64,000 nt of DNA, taken from positions 39,500,616 through 39,564,615 of the forward strand of contig OX419337.1 of assembly GCA_948470475.1 (NCBI GenBank), given 5' to 3'. This DNA comes from Galaxea fascicularis (taxonomy: Eukaryota > Cnidaria > Anthozoa > Scleractinia > Euphylliidae). The position numbers and the translations under genes were made by a program. The notes beneath the pieces are model-generated. The model was not told the origin of the DNA and did no database searches. It worked only from the letters and a program-made list of their open reading frames with translations. Of this stretch, positions 1 through 11,900 are shown in pieces. The first letter of the stretch is position 1; every line of letters starts with the position of its first letter.

Positions 1-387
1 AAGCAACTAAAATTGTGAAAATAGCTCTGAGCCAACAAGCGCTTTTACTGAAGACATATGAACAATACAGCTTCAAGAACTCAAAAGTCTTTACCCTTAG
101 AGAAAAAGTTATTTCCTGGCCAATTCCGACATGTTTGATACGTTTTGATTAAATCTCATTTTCACTCTTCACATACAAAAACTAGATGTTGCTTGTAGCG
201 GAGGCCTTCTTTGACAAATCTTTGCCGCTTCAATTAATGCAAAAAAAATCACATAGAAATAAACTGTCCAGTAATTACCATAAACAATTACAGGCTAGAA
301 GTACTCCGTCAGAACGGTGAAAATCGAGCCTAAATACTCAGCAGTTACGATAATTGTGTTTAGGAAACTCTCCAGGTTGCTTTCAAA
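1..387. other. 5' flank of the WAP gene, no gene seen
   Basis: AT-rich sequence with no exon-like open frame. It should contain the promoter and 5' UTR of the WAP-domain gene starting at 388. I see no clear TATA box or repeat. Confidence 0.4.
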
Positions 388-1957
388 ATGACTGTTGTGA
401 AGATTGCCATCGTGTTCTTGGTGTTACTTTCCTGCTCTGTCTTGACTGTAAGTAATAAGTCATTTTATTCATTTCTTTTTTATCAATATGACGGTTTTGA
501 GCTGAGGGTGGAATGTAATTTTCGTGTCTCTCTCACAACTATTGTTTCCGAGCTTATTGCATTGCCACATGGACCTAAAAATGTTGAATAGTAGTTTTCG
601 CTGATTACACCCGTTTGTGCTGATGAGAGTAATTCCTTTGCGTTTGGTGAATGTATGACATTCAATTGAAATTTCTCGATAAACTTGCATTTTACAAGTC
701 ATCCATAAGCCATAAAAGGACAATCGATCAGTCTCATGCGGACATGATGTAAAACCCCTACTTTGAAACAAGCCCTTAGCCTCAAGAATCCCCCATCTTC
801 AAGGATGAAGCAGAACACAAATTCAGTGAAACAGAAATATCTCATGTAACTTGCACAGGATTTAGTTTGTAGTCCATAATAGAAACGTAAAACACACAGG
901 TAGGCAGGCATAGAAACAGACCACCAGATAGGCAATGCGAAATTTCATTGCGTTAGTGAAGCTAGGCTTCAAATCCTAATACCAAAGAAAGAACGAAAAC
1001 CTTCTACTAAAAGTTCAAACTACCAGAGGAGAAACAAAGAACCTGATTAAAAACACTCAGCAGAATAAGTGAATTAACGACAGACAAACTTCTTTTCCTT
1101 TTGATGCTATCTATGCTGTGAAGATCGTATTAATTAATGTCAATCAGAGAACAACATAACATTGTGTTACAAAATCTTTGAATTAACTGAAAGAACTTTC
1201 CTTATTATAACACAGAAATCCATCTTGTCTTTTTCAGGAGCAGATTCGATCAAAGTTGGTGAAGCGTCAGCGTAAGTATGACCGAGTATCAGTTTAATGA
1301 CCAAGCCATACAGTGTGTAGATTGAAGTGCTGAAAGAACTCCGCTAGGTTCCCGTTGGCCGGTTGCCCACGGTCCTCACGAAGCCGAAGAAAAAGCACTG
1401 TTATGTTTCGAATCAACGGGCAAGTTATTGAATGAATAAATGTTTCTATTTGCCTACAACAGCAAAACCCGGCAGTTGCCCCATGCCGCCTCCTGCTGGT
1501 TCTTGCATCGAGGCCTGCAACAAAGACTCGCAATGCCCAAAGATGGAGAAATGTTGCTTTAATGGTTGTGGTCACGTTTGTATGAAACCAAGTACGTAAA
1601 GTTAGTCATTTATGATTGTAATAAAAAAAACGTTTAGTAAGGGGGGGATTACTTACTGTAAGAATTGTACCCCCACCTCCACCCCCTAGGCTCGAAAGAA
1701 TTATAGAACAGGCCTCAGATTATTGCAGTATTTCTTTAACCTAAATAACAATTTTAAAATCTCTCCGTAAGTAGGCCCAGAGAGACCGATATCTTGCCCT
1801 CGGACAGTATTTTATGTCCTTTAATTTTTTTCAAATTCTTAAAGGCGCAAATATAGCTTGAGCGTATGTGTAAGCGCTTGTTCGCAGCTGCAGTTCAAAG
1901 ACACGTCACTCGAATTATACTAACAATTTCATACTTCTTTTGACAGAAGCGCCCTAG
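388..1957 (+). CDS. Small secreted WAP four-disulfide core protein (4 exons, 77 aa)
   Basis: Exons 388-447, 1238-1271, 1463-1591 and 1947-1957 join in frame (234 nt) and all introns are GT-AG. Exon 1 alone encodes a hydrophobic signal peptide (MTVVKIAIVFLVLLSCSVLT). Exon 2 gives a short basic linker with a Lys-Arg pair at 29-30 that could be a propeptide cleavage site. Exon 3 encodes a single WAP domain with eight cysteines at 37, 46, 50, 56, 62, 63, 67 and 71, including the diagnostic CC pair. The last exon adds only a few residues before TAG. WAP domains in other animals are mostly protease inhibitors or antimicrobial peptides, so an extracellular role of that kind is likely; the actual target is not visible. 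The start is chosen because the signal peptide begins there in an AAAATG context. A polyadenylation signal follows at 2017. Confidence 0.86.
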
Positions 1958-2016
1958 TGTCAAAGACCGCAAAGATGACAACAAGAATGGATAACAGAAA
2001 TAAGATTTATTGTTAG

Positions 2017-2022
2017 AATAAA
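2017..2022 (+). terminator. Polyadenylation signal AATAAA of the WAP gene
   Basis: A canonical AATAAA lies 60 bases after the TAG stop of the WAP gene on the same strand, which fits a short 3' UTR. Confidence 0.6.
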
Positions 2023-2784
2023 GGTGGTAAGACATTTAAGGAGCAGGCCGCAAAGAAATTAAAAAATAACAGCTCACGAACATATCGAACCTGTTTTCCT
2101 TATCTTTGGTTCTCGTTTTCAGCAGCCAGGTGTTGCAGTGCTAGCAACAGGTTGATTCTGAATTGCAAGGGTGGAAATAATGATCAGTTAACCCTGGAAA
2201 CAAGGTTACGATGCTCGCCAAATGGCAGAGTAAGGGCGAAATGAGTACGCTAGTGAATTATTACGGCAGCGTTAACGAAAAGGAAAGCTGAAAAACTTCG
2301 CTAAGTCCTTGGAGACTCTGGAATTAGTCCATAGCTGGCCCTTTCTCTGTCATACAGCGCCTCTCTCCAGTGAGCGTGTTGCGTAACAGCGAAGGTCAGA
2401 ACGGGACAACCCTAAAATGCGAGAGCTCAACTGGTTGAAAATTCTACAAAATTTCAAGTGAATTGGTCCAAAAGTTGTGGACTTGTGGGTTTATTCATAG
2501 CCCTATTAAAAAACCAAACGCCCGGCCCGCCCGCCCGCCCGCCCGGCCAATACAGTGACGTAAAGTTGAAGAAGTGTGAGCGGAAACAAAAGGCGAAAGT
2601 ATTTCTTCTTCTTCCTCTTCTTCTACCAATCCAGAGGCTGCAGCAAATTCCCAAGAATTCCCTAGAATTGAAGGCATTCCAATGAAAAGTACAAAGATAC
2701 AAATCTTCGGCAAGCGCTAAGAGTACTTGTTGGTGAAATACCACATTAAGGCTTGCTCGCTTACTAGGTGTATAACAGTGTCTT
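2023..2784. other. Intergenic, with low-complexity tracts
   Basis: No gene seen. It holds a C/G-rich run of CCCG units at about 2519-2549 and a pyrimidine (CTT) tract at about 2606-2630. Open frames here are shadows of low complexity or run past the end of the SLC16 pseudogene. Confidence 0.5.
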
Positions 2785-3419
2785 TCAGTTCTCGAACCGG
2801 GCCCATCGGATTCTGGAGACACCAATAACCCTTTACTCCCCTCATCTGATTCGCCACCGGGCTTCAAGCAACTTAGAGCAAACATGATGGCTGCTGCTAT
2901 CACAGCCAGCCCTCCCGTGATGTAAAATGAAACGCTGTAACTATTAGAGTCGTCATAAATCCACCCTGCCATGGGCGGGCCCATTGTCTTTGGAAAAGCC
3001 ATTAGACAGTACAAAGCTCCGATTGCATGGCCCACTTTATTCACGCCGACAATATCCCGCGTGACCACAGGAATTACCATTTCATAACAACCAACACAAA
3101 AACCAAAAGGAAATGCATACATACTGATCCATTCGTTGCTATGGCAACAACAGAAGAGAAAATACCAATGAGTAACACGGATGTTGGGCACACTTTAAGT
3201 CGATTGAATTGGGGATAATTGCACAGGGCAACCAACAGTAAACTGCCGACTGCTCCACCTGTTGACATACGAAGCGCACCTTTCAGGAAAACAAATAAAA
3301 TCAAAAAAAGATTAAAAACTAAAGATAACGAACTCACATTTCCAATCAAGGGTTAAAAAGAAGAGAAAACTGATTATACAATATATTTGACGGCCCTGAA
3401 TGTTAACTGTCATTAGTAT

Positions 3420-3762
3420 ATACCACACAAGTGAATAGTGCTTTTCGCGCGTTCTGATTGGCTAAGTCACCACAAACTTTCAATCATCTATAGAAAGATG
3501 TTTTGATAGATACTGTTGTGCTGAACAGCACGAGTGCTAAGTTGCGAAGAGCGCAGCTTGACGAGATCGAAAGCATATCCAGGCGCCCCTGGCAGCAACC
3601 AAATGACCATGAATAAAGGCGGTAAAAAACCCTCGGAGTCAGATTGAGATCGGCTGGAACTCAACCCAGGCCACTTACGAACAACATGGCCGAGGCCAGG
3701 GTTTGAACCCGGGTTGCAGAGATGGGAGCCGCGATTGATAGCCACTACGCCAAACTGACTCC
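3420..3762 (-). repeat. tRNA-derived SINE in the pseudogene intron
   Basis: On the minus strand a pol III box A (TGGCGTAGTGG, 3752-3742) is followed by a box B-like GGGTTCAAACCC (about 3711-3700), the spacing of a tRNA-derived SINE head. The body runs toward lower coordinates; the end at about 3420 is approximate. Confidence 0.6.
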
Positions 3763-3767
3763 ACAGT

Positions 3768-3768
3768 T

Positions 3769-3804
<36 letters not shown>
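3768..3804. repeat. (ATCA)n microsatellite
   Basis: About nine uninterrupted AATC units directly abut the head of the SINE. Confidence 0.9.
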
Positions 3805-3805
<1 letters not shown>

Positions 3806-4732
3806 GTTAAAAACTCAAGCAATTACACATCCAGTTGTTACTAGGTTTTACACAATAAGTTTATCATTCAAAAGGATAAAACATTTACTTACCATGTGAA
3901 CAAAAGGAACGAGGAACACAACCATGAAAGTACAGTGAGCCACAGCCCATATACAGTAAGCAGAGTTCCTTAAAAAAAAACACGCAAGTCACGTGGTTTT
4001 TGTTTACCAACTGTTACTATGGTCACGGGTCTAAACGTCAATGCGCTTAACAGCATCAGAGTCTGCAATCCGGCAAGAATACGAAACGTGGTCGATATAC
4101 CACACTTGGACGACAGCATTGCTATCACTGGACCATACACTAGCGCTCCTAATGCGGCAACAGTGAGGCCAATCCCTGATGCCCATGTCAGGTGTTTTTT
4201 GAAGTAAATGGTTAAAATCACAAGTGAGGGAAACAAGCACAGACTTGATACTATTCCCCAAATTACGCCATAAGTCAGGAACAAAGGTTGAAGTGATGTT
4301 GCAAAGGAGCTTGTTAGAAGTCCAGAAGCAGAGATCAAAGATCCAGCGATCACCACTCTTCTGCTTCCAAAACGTTAAGCCAGCGAGGTGCCAACAACAG
4401 CGAATAGATACATCATGCTTGAGGCAGGGGAGGTCACCCAAGCTGAAAAAGCACCAAAATAATTAGTGTGGGGTATACACATAAGAACTAAGCTGAAGTA
4501 AGCACCGGGGGATTACTTAACCCTTTTACCCCTGAGACTGACCAATGGGTTGTTTCTCTTTATAGTAACACTGCTCAATCAAACAAAAGGTTATGAGAAA
4601 AAAGGAAGTGATCAACACTGTAACTAAGGTCTCGATTGTTCAACAAATTCTCCTCATCGTACCATGGAGAATGTACGAAGAACAGTGCGGAGAATTTACA
4701 CGATGATATTTGTCAGATTCTAAGAAGGATGC

Positions 4733-4939
4733 TCAGTTTTCTCTAGGGGATGGCGCGCATTCTCGTCCCCAGAGCCACTCGTCTTTAGGCTTGAAATGTC
4801 GTTGACGAGTGGCTCTGGACGCACCAAAAAATTCGAATTTTTTCATTGGCTGACAAAAAATGAATGCGCAGTAGAAATAAAAATCACAAAGTACCACGCA
4901 GTCCATTTTACTTCCGGCCCGCATTCCGGCGAGCAACCA
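4733..4939. repeat. Dispersed-repeat fragment next to the assembly gap
   Basis: Two opposed copies of a CCAGAGCCACTCGTC / GACGAGTGGCTCTGG motif (about 4770-4785 and 4803-4818) form an inverted repeat, typical of a dispersed element. No coding frame is convincing. The stretch from 4443 to here holds nothing else recognised. Confidence 0.4.
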
Positions 4940-5139
4940 NNNNNNNNNNNNNNNNNNNNNNNNNNNNNNNNNNNNNNNNNNNNNNNNNNNNNNNNNNNNN
5001 NNNNNNNNNNNNNNNNNNNNNNNNNNNNNNNNNNNNNNNNNNNNNNNNNNNNNNNNNNNNNNNNNNNNNNNNNNNNNNNNNNNNNNNNNNNNNNNNNNNN
5101 NNNNNNNNNNNNNNNNNNNNNNNNNNNNNNNNNNNNNNN
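4940..5139. other. Assembly gap (200 N)
   Basis: Exactly 200 N characters, so the true gap length is probably unknown. Any frame read across it is meaningless. Confidence 0.99.
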
Positions 5140-5599
5140 ACAATTTTTGCCGCGGCAAACCTATTAAATAATTGGTTTAAGGATGGTTTATTGTTTGAGT
5201 TGTTAGCCGGCTGGTTGTTCTCTTCCAGCTTTTAAAGCTGAGAGAAAACCATTTGTCTTCCCGTAAAACGTCACGCATATAGCGTAAAAACGAAACACCT
5301 TTGAAAGACAACCAAACATAACTTCGAGACCATAGAGGGCACACTGGGCCGTCTCCCTTCAGTGGTTTGCAAATCTTGTTTATGAACATAACAGAATTCT
5401 AAGATATATGTACATAATTATAACCACAGGACCTGTAATTGCATCTGTTTAAATGACAAATGTGACAGGCTGTAAGATTCTAGGCTCCGACAAAGCTGAT
5501 AAATGCGAACAAGGACCAGTTTCCGCAGGTGAGAAACTTGCAATGTCTTTTATTTGCGAAGGTTAAGCAAAGCATGATCGTGCAAGCCCGATCAAGTAC
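5140..5599. other. Intergenic, nothing recognised
   Basis: AT-rich sequence between the gap and the foldback element. No exon, RNA gene or repeat that I can support. Confidence 0.4.
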
Positions 5600-6543
5600 A
5601 ATTTCAAACGAACAGTTGTTATGGCGTTATATCTCCGCCAAAATTCAACTTACGCCTTGTGATGTTTAATTCACATTTCAACTTCGCACTCTGTGATTCG
5701 ACATTGTAGTTTCACAATACAACATTTAAGTTTCATGATGCAAAATTAGAGTTTTTCAGTGCAATATTGTAGTTTCCTCATACGACGTGCAAGGTGTTAC
5801 TTTCAAAGAGCAACCTGAGAACATCATTCGCAGTTCCGTCTTCGATATTCTTACTTTATCGTTCGATGTTCAAATTCGACAGTGGTAGATTGAAGTACGT
5901 CAACGCGATATTCAAGTGTCACCATGCGACATTTAAAGATCTTTAAATCACATTTCATGTTCGGTGCATGTCATTCCATATCCCAGCACCTTCGTGCTAC
6001 ATTTAAGTTTGATCATTTTAAGCAAGTTTGAACGTTCGTCACGCTTGAGTGGTTTACCTTTTGCACACGAAACCGCTGTAGTATAGGGGGCTCAACCATA
6101 TCACGTATCTTCTTCTTCTTCTTGGCGGGAACCATCAACACGGCGGAGTTCCGGAGACTGCATGATATTGTACAACAAACCGGTCAGTACAAAATGCAGA
6201 CTGCAGACCGGGTACAAGATGCAGACTGACCAGAAAACTGCTTTTTTGCGTCAGAAACGAGATAAAACTTAACATTGGATTTCATAAGTTACCTATTATC
6301 ACGCAATAACCTTACAATGTCATCTCCCATAAATAACACTTCGGACATTTGCGAATGTAAATGTTAATAGATTATTTATTGTTTACATGCGAGATTCACG
6401 ACACTCGTCATTTGCATGCTGAGCAATTCTGCGTATGTTTTGTCTCAACTAATTCTCAAGCTGTCCCAAGTATTTTAAATTATGTTTTCCCGTTACAAAA
6501 TGGTGAATTTGAGCGATTTGGTGGGTTTTGCGTTGACTCTTGG

Positions 6544-6644
6544 CCTGGTTTTCACTAGCGACGCAAGCATAAGCGCTTATGCTTATGCTTATGTTGCTGC
6601 CGTTTTCACTTGCGCTTATGCTTGCGTCGCTAGTGAAAACCAGG
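6544..6644. repeat. Perfect 33-bp inverted repeat nested in the foldback
   Basis: Arms 6544-6576 and 6612-6644 are exact reverse complements, starting CCTGGTTTTCACTAGCGACG. The loop repeats CTTATG units. It looks like a separate small MITE inserted in the larger element. Confidence 0.85.
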
Positions 6645-6901
6645 CTTTACTACACGGTATAAGAAGGAGTCAAAGGTGGAAAATTTTCGACCGCCCAGCG
6701 CCAAGCAGCTTTTCACCCAGAAATTTGAATCGCCCGGCTTCCAAATCGAACACCAGATAAACTGAAAGGTTGATGCTTCTTCTCGTGGCATTCAATCGAA
6801 GATCCATTTAAAATACAAGTACTAACCGCCAAATAATTTTCTAGAAATACAGCTTGAAAGCGACCAGCATCCGCGGCCGGGATTTCGTGTGCTAACAGCA
6901 A

Positions 6902-6978
6902 CAGTCACGCTGTTACTCCACGCTGATTGGGTGCATTCTTTACCATCATCCAATCAGCGTGGAGTAACAGCGTGACTG
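6902..6978. repeat. Perfect 29-bp inverted repeat nested in the foldback
   Basis: Arms 6902-6930 and 6950-6978 are exact reverse complements (starting CAGTCACGCTGTTACTCC) around a 19-base loop. It is a second small hairpin element in the centre of the foldback. Confidence 0.85.
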
Positions 6979-7727
6979 CGGATGAGCTTTCAGAAACGCA
7001 AGTCGTTGGAACGCTAAGTTAACGTAAATTGACTTTCAAGGAGCATTCAAACATCTAACAAGCAGTTTCGTCAGTTTAACGGAGGGCCGTTTCAGTGAAC
7101 ATCAAAACAGCGTGGTCTGCAGTCTGCATTTTGTACTGACCGATTTGTTGTACAATATCATGCAGTCTCCGGAACTCCGCCGTGTTGATGGTTCCCGCCA
7201 AGAAGAAGAAGAAGATACGTGATATGGTTGAGCCCCCTATACTACAGCGGTTTCGTGTGCAAAAGGTAAACCACTCAAGCGTGACGAACGTTCAAACTTG
7301 CTTAAAATGATCAAACTTAAATGTAGCACGAAGGTGCTGGGATATGGAATGACATGCACCGAACATGAAATGTGATTTAAAGATCTTTAAATGTCGCATG
7401 GTGACACTTGAATATCGCGTTGACGTACTTCAATCTACCACTGTCGAATTTGAACTTCGAACGATAAAGTAAGAATATCGAAGACGGAACTGCGAATGAT
7501 GTTCTCAGGTTGCTCTTTGAAAGTAAAACCTTGCACGTCGTATGAGGAAACTACAATATTGCACTGAAAAACTCTAATTTTGCATCATGAAACTTAAATG
7601 TTGTATTGAGAAACTACAATGTCGAATCACAGAGTGCGAAGTTGAAATGTGAATTAATCATCACAAGGCGTAAGTTGAATTTTGGCGGAGATATAACGCC
7701 ATACAGTTGTTACGTTCGTTTTAATTT

Positions 7728-8577
7728 ATTTGTTCGTACTGTACATTCAATGTTTCTGGACGCTCACGCGAACAGTCTGAGTTCTATTTTTCTCAGCAGT
7801 TGCTTTCATCATTTAAGAAAACAAAATCCACAAAAGATCAAGGTGGACTTTGTCAAAGTATAGATATATCATAGAATTTAGAAGAATATTTTGTTTTTGA
7901 TTGTTTTCGGTCGAATGCTGAGCTCCTATACAAACCCGCCTAGTTACCGGTTTAGTCACCAAAAATTTAACTTCCACCGTAGTAAAACTTTTGATACTGG
8001 CCATGCAACGAAAATCTATTGACACTGCTGGAAAAGGCATCTTAAAATAAGCAAACAGTCTAGGGAAATTTTACAGGCGTTTGTATGTTACGCGGAAAAT
8101 GCACTGAGCATACAAATGTCTGTAAAATTTTCCGCCATTCCGAAGCTATAACTTTGCGATTTAAATAGATAAGGTATATTACTAATTTTGAGATGCTCTT
8201 TCCAGCGGTGTCGATAGGTTTTCCTTACGTGACCAATATCAAAAGCCGAAAAGAAAAATGTAGAAAGTCTAAGGCGACAGTAACTACTTGTCGGATGTAA
8301 ATAAACCAAATTTGCTGGTGGTAACACAAATTTAACCAAGGCACCTGAGGGCGCGAAATGCCCAACTTGTCGGCTGAAAATCACCATGGTGGTGGCCACA
8401 AGATGTACCATACAAGCGCCCTGAACCACGAACCTGTGTGAGTTAACATGGTTCATTGCGCTGTTTGTATTTGTTGTGAGTGGTCAGACTAAATGCTTTG
8501 ATTTTGAAAACAGTGTAGGAACCCAAAAACAATCTGCCCATCGATTGTTGACAGTTGGCGTGAATTAAAATTACAAT
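7728..8577. other. Intergenic, no gene recognised
   Basis: Several short open frames occur, but none has recognisable domains, codon-like regularity or splice context. It lies beyond the 3' end of ZNF106. Confidence 0.4.
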
Positions 8578-8583
8578 TTTATT
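8578..8583 (-). terminator. ZNF106: Candidate polyadenylation signal of ZNF106
   Basis: AATAAA on the minus strand about 320 bases after the ZNF106 stop codon (8904). It implies a short 3' UTR. It is the nearest canonical signal I found. Confidence 0.45.
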
Positions 8584-8903
8584 TTATAAAAGCTAAACAC
8601 CTCAAGATGACGACAAGCACTGATAAAGTGCTCAAATTAAAGTAACTGTACAGAACTTTTGACTGTTAACATTAACGATAGTAGAAACCTGAACCAAACG
8701 AGTGCTATGCAGGTATTACCTACAAAACGTGCAGGCGCGTTACGTACAATTGACTGGCTGGCCGCGGGGGTGATGTTGTGTACTGTAAAACAATGGGCTT
8801 GTTCCTTTTCATTCCACGTGCGACCACGCTCTCAAGCTTGCCGCTGTGCAAAGACCACCGATTACTTAGCGTGATGTTAACGCCTTCAACGTGATATTCG
8901 CTA

Positions 8904-11900
8904 TCAACAGGCCGATTTCCTCGCCGTTCTAGGAGACACGTGACCCAGCACATGCATGAGGACAGTCTGGAGTGCAACAAAAAAGCGTTTAAATAACAGA
9001 CAAACTAAACCCCTTCTGCCCATTAAACGCGATGTTAAGAATCAAGAGAATATCAAAGACACACCCTTGCCTCCAATTCTTCGCGTTCAATCCGAGAAGG
9101 GGGCGAGGAGCCTACTTGAATATCAATATCATTATCCACCCCTCCGCCAATTCTTCGCGTTAAATCCGAGAGGGGGATGAGGCGCCAAACAACAACCACA
9201 GCCAAACTTAGAGCGAAGTAAATAAACTACAGAAAATGAACTTACCGATATATCATCATCAGCCGAGAACTGGTGCCCACATTGGAACCAATGACAAGCT
9301 GCTACAGTGCCTTGCTCTATCACGTGATATTCTATGAAGTGACATAAAGACAACACATAACCAAACAGCGAAACGGGAACAATTCAGCTGAGAGTTAACA
9401 CACTCTTCAACCTATGCGGAAAATAACTAACGATAAATAATGCAACACTTACCCTTGATGTGGTCTTTCAGGTGCGACGCTATACCAAAGTTAAGCTTGC
9501 AGTTGTCCCACTGAAAGGGAAAGCAACAGTCAAAAGGTAAGTCGATCGATTTAACGGGGACAGCAGGAAAACTCAGTGAAAGGAATGAAAACTCAGTTAC
9601 TCGGTAAGGCAGTGTGTGTGCATGTGTGTGTGTAATTGTCAAGAAAACGGAATCTTTCAAATCAAAACCTCTACTGACATCAAACTCATTGGCTATTTTC
9701 TAAAATTCACAAAAAAAGTCGATATTTTCAATGGTTGAGAATGGGTGATAAGATGCTTGGATCCAGAAGGGTTATTCAATGCATGTGCACCTTTTGCTTC
9801 TTAAATTCCTCGTAATTCAATTATGAGAATAGGAACACCGGATATCAACATCAAAAGTGAAAATGTAGCCAGGACGCAGTAAAAATTACTTTGAAAGCAG
9901 GGCTCGAAATAACGGCCGGACAATGTCGGGCCAAAATAAAAATAGTCAATTTGTTTCGAACAATCTTCCCGTTGGCCGGTTATTTTGGCCGGTTTGCCAA
10001 TACGTCATAACATTGAAATTGTTATCTTCAATGTTTGGACCGATCATGAACCAGACGTTGGCGAGCTCAAATTTGTTTGGCCAGTCAACTTGATCGGCGA
10101 CTGTCCAACAATTATTTTGAGCCCTGCTTTGGTCAATCATTTTCAGGTGTAATAGTAATCCAATTCTGAAAATCATACAAAAACTGGCTTCCAGTAACAT
10201 AAAAAACAGAGACTTATCCTTACCTTGCAAGGATGATACACCCTTAAATCTAACTTGGCTGTAACAACGGATCCGTCTCTTCCTCCACTAAAAATCTTCC
10301 GACAAAGAACAGGTGAAAAGATCACTTAAAACACATGCAGTTGTAGTCCAACAAGGGCTAAGAGTATTACAGATTACTCGATTGTGTAAACAGCGACACA
10401 TGTTTTCGTGTACCACACTCCCCCATACGTGCGACATAATGGTCGTCAATAACTGATGGTGGGTAGTCGCATCAACTGTGGATTCATACGCTGGCTTCGC
10501 GCGACTTTTGCGACAAAGTCTCCTGTTCAAACAAATCGCTCGTGACGCAGCAGCGTGAGGCAGTAATTCTATACTTACTCGTCCGTTGCTGACAAGCACA
10601 GAAAAAATCATGTCGACTTGGCCCCCATAAACTTGGAGAAGGTCTCCCGTCTGGAGGAAAAACAATAAAAACGAATATCATATTTTGCTGCCTCTACTTC
10701 CCTCTAACCTGGTGTCTGGAGTACGTGATGGTTGCTCATCACGATTAACTTCGAATTATACCCCCCACCCCCACCCCCAAGCTATAATTACTCTGGCCAA
10801 TAAAAACAGAAAGCATGGGGTACAAAGACAAAATTCTACATCACTACGTAGTGTCGGGCATATCGACAGGCTCAGCGGAGGCCGGGTACTGGGCTAACAC
10901 TCTTGTCCTTACAAAAGCCTCAGCAATAGTCAGATGGCTGGTATCCCTGTGCTCCTACTTGGAGTGGAAAGATAATTCAGAATTTACGGTTATCATGACG
11001 CGCAATTTCGAGAGGATGCCCAACTATAAACGTTCATCGACTATATCCAGAGAAGGAGCAAAACTATCATAGCGACTCAGTAACACACTAACAAGAAGCT
11101 GCGCTGCACTGACAAACCGTAAACATACCGTTAAGTCAAAGCAGCGAATGAGTTTGTCCAAGCAAGAAGTCACCAGTACTCTGCCCACAATCTGAAGACC
11201 GCTCACACTTCTGGTGTGACCTTCGAAACTGCGTAAAAGTTCTCCGGTCTGAAAATAAAAGCAGAAATCAGAGTGCAGCTAAATTACTGTCATCTCAACG
11301 TCTAAAAGTCAGCAAGTTAAAAGCGCCTTCAGTACACATTAATCCTTTAAACCCTAAGAGTGATCAGCATCAAATTTCTCCTTGTAATTTCAATGACTTA
11401 TAAAACAGAGTGGTCACAAGAATTAAGGACAGGATCACATAAGATGAATTTGCTTGATATTTTAGTAACTTCTCTCCACTATTTCTACCGGAAATGTGAA
11501 GGGGCAACAAATGAGAATTTAAATTTTCATCTTAGGGTTTAAAGGGTTAATAGATCGTTTTGAGTCACGTGACCAGCGGCCACATTGGTTCAATGAAACA
11601 AGAGAAATTATTTGCATAAAAATAAAGTTAATTCCCAGAGGTTTAGCCTGGCACACCAATGTGGCCGCCGTGACGTCATATGAAAAACGATGAGAGCTGA
11701 CTTACGTTCAAATTATGAGCTTGTACTTTCATATCAGCGGAACCACTGTAGAGAATATTATCCACGACCTAAAACAAAAAAAATTCAATTAAACAAGAGC
11801 AAACAAGTAGTTAACGTGTTCAGGGCCAAAACACGAAACTTATGTTAGACTAAAACAACAGCAAGACAATACAACAAAAGGTATTTGATGAAACGTCTAA

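Larger units (their letters stand above)
2785..4442 (-). pseudogene. SLC16 (MCT-like) transporter pseudogene
   Basis: Reading down the minus strand, 4442-3893 matches exon 2 and 3279-2785 matches exon 3 of the intact SLC16 gene at 13354-15200. Splice sites are preserved: acceptor before 4442, donor GTAAGT at 3892, acceptor before 3279. It therefore arose by DNA duplication, not retrocopying. Lesions: an in-frame TAA replaces the GAA codon that follows the TM2-like segment (about 4372); a nine-T run near 3972-3980 shifts the frame and creates TAA; about 40 bases encoding the start of exon 3 are deleted; a further frame change lies near 3125. No counterpart of exon 1, with its DGGWAW motif, is seen between here and the assembly gap. 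The stretch around TRDIVG and GALYCLMAFPKTMGPP is still readable, so inactivation may be fairly recent. Confidence 0.85.
5600..7727. repeat. 2.1-kb foldback element with ~610-bp inverted arms
   Basis: The left arm (about 5600-6209) is repeated as its reverse complement at about 7114-7727 with only scattered differences, for example the stretch containing GGCGTTATATCTCCGCC. The central 0.9 kb between the arms holds two smaller palindromes. The arms carry no long open frame, so this is a non-autonomous foldback-type transposon or a palindromic duplication. Outer ends are approximate because similarity fades over the last 10-20 bases. Confidence 0.8.

Noticed and set aside
4733..5235. Long open frames spanning the N run
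   Set aside because: They exist only because the gap is read as open sequence.
8088..8456. 122-codon minus-strand open frame beyond the ZNF106 stop
   Set aside because: No domain, odd composition, and it lies past a good stop codon and beside the polyadenylation signal. A better last exon was found at 8966-8904.
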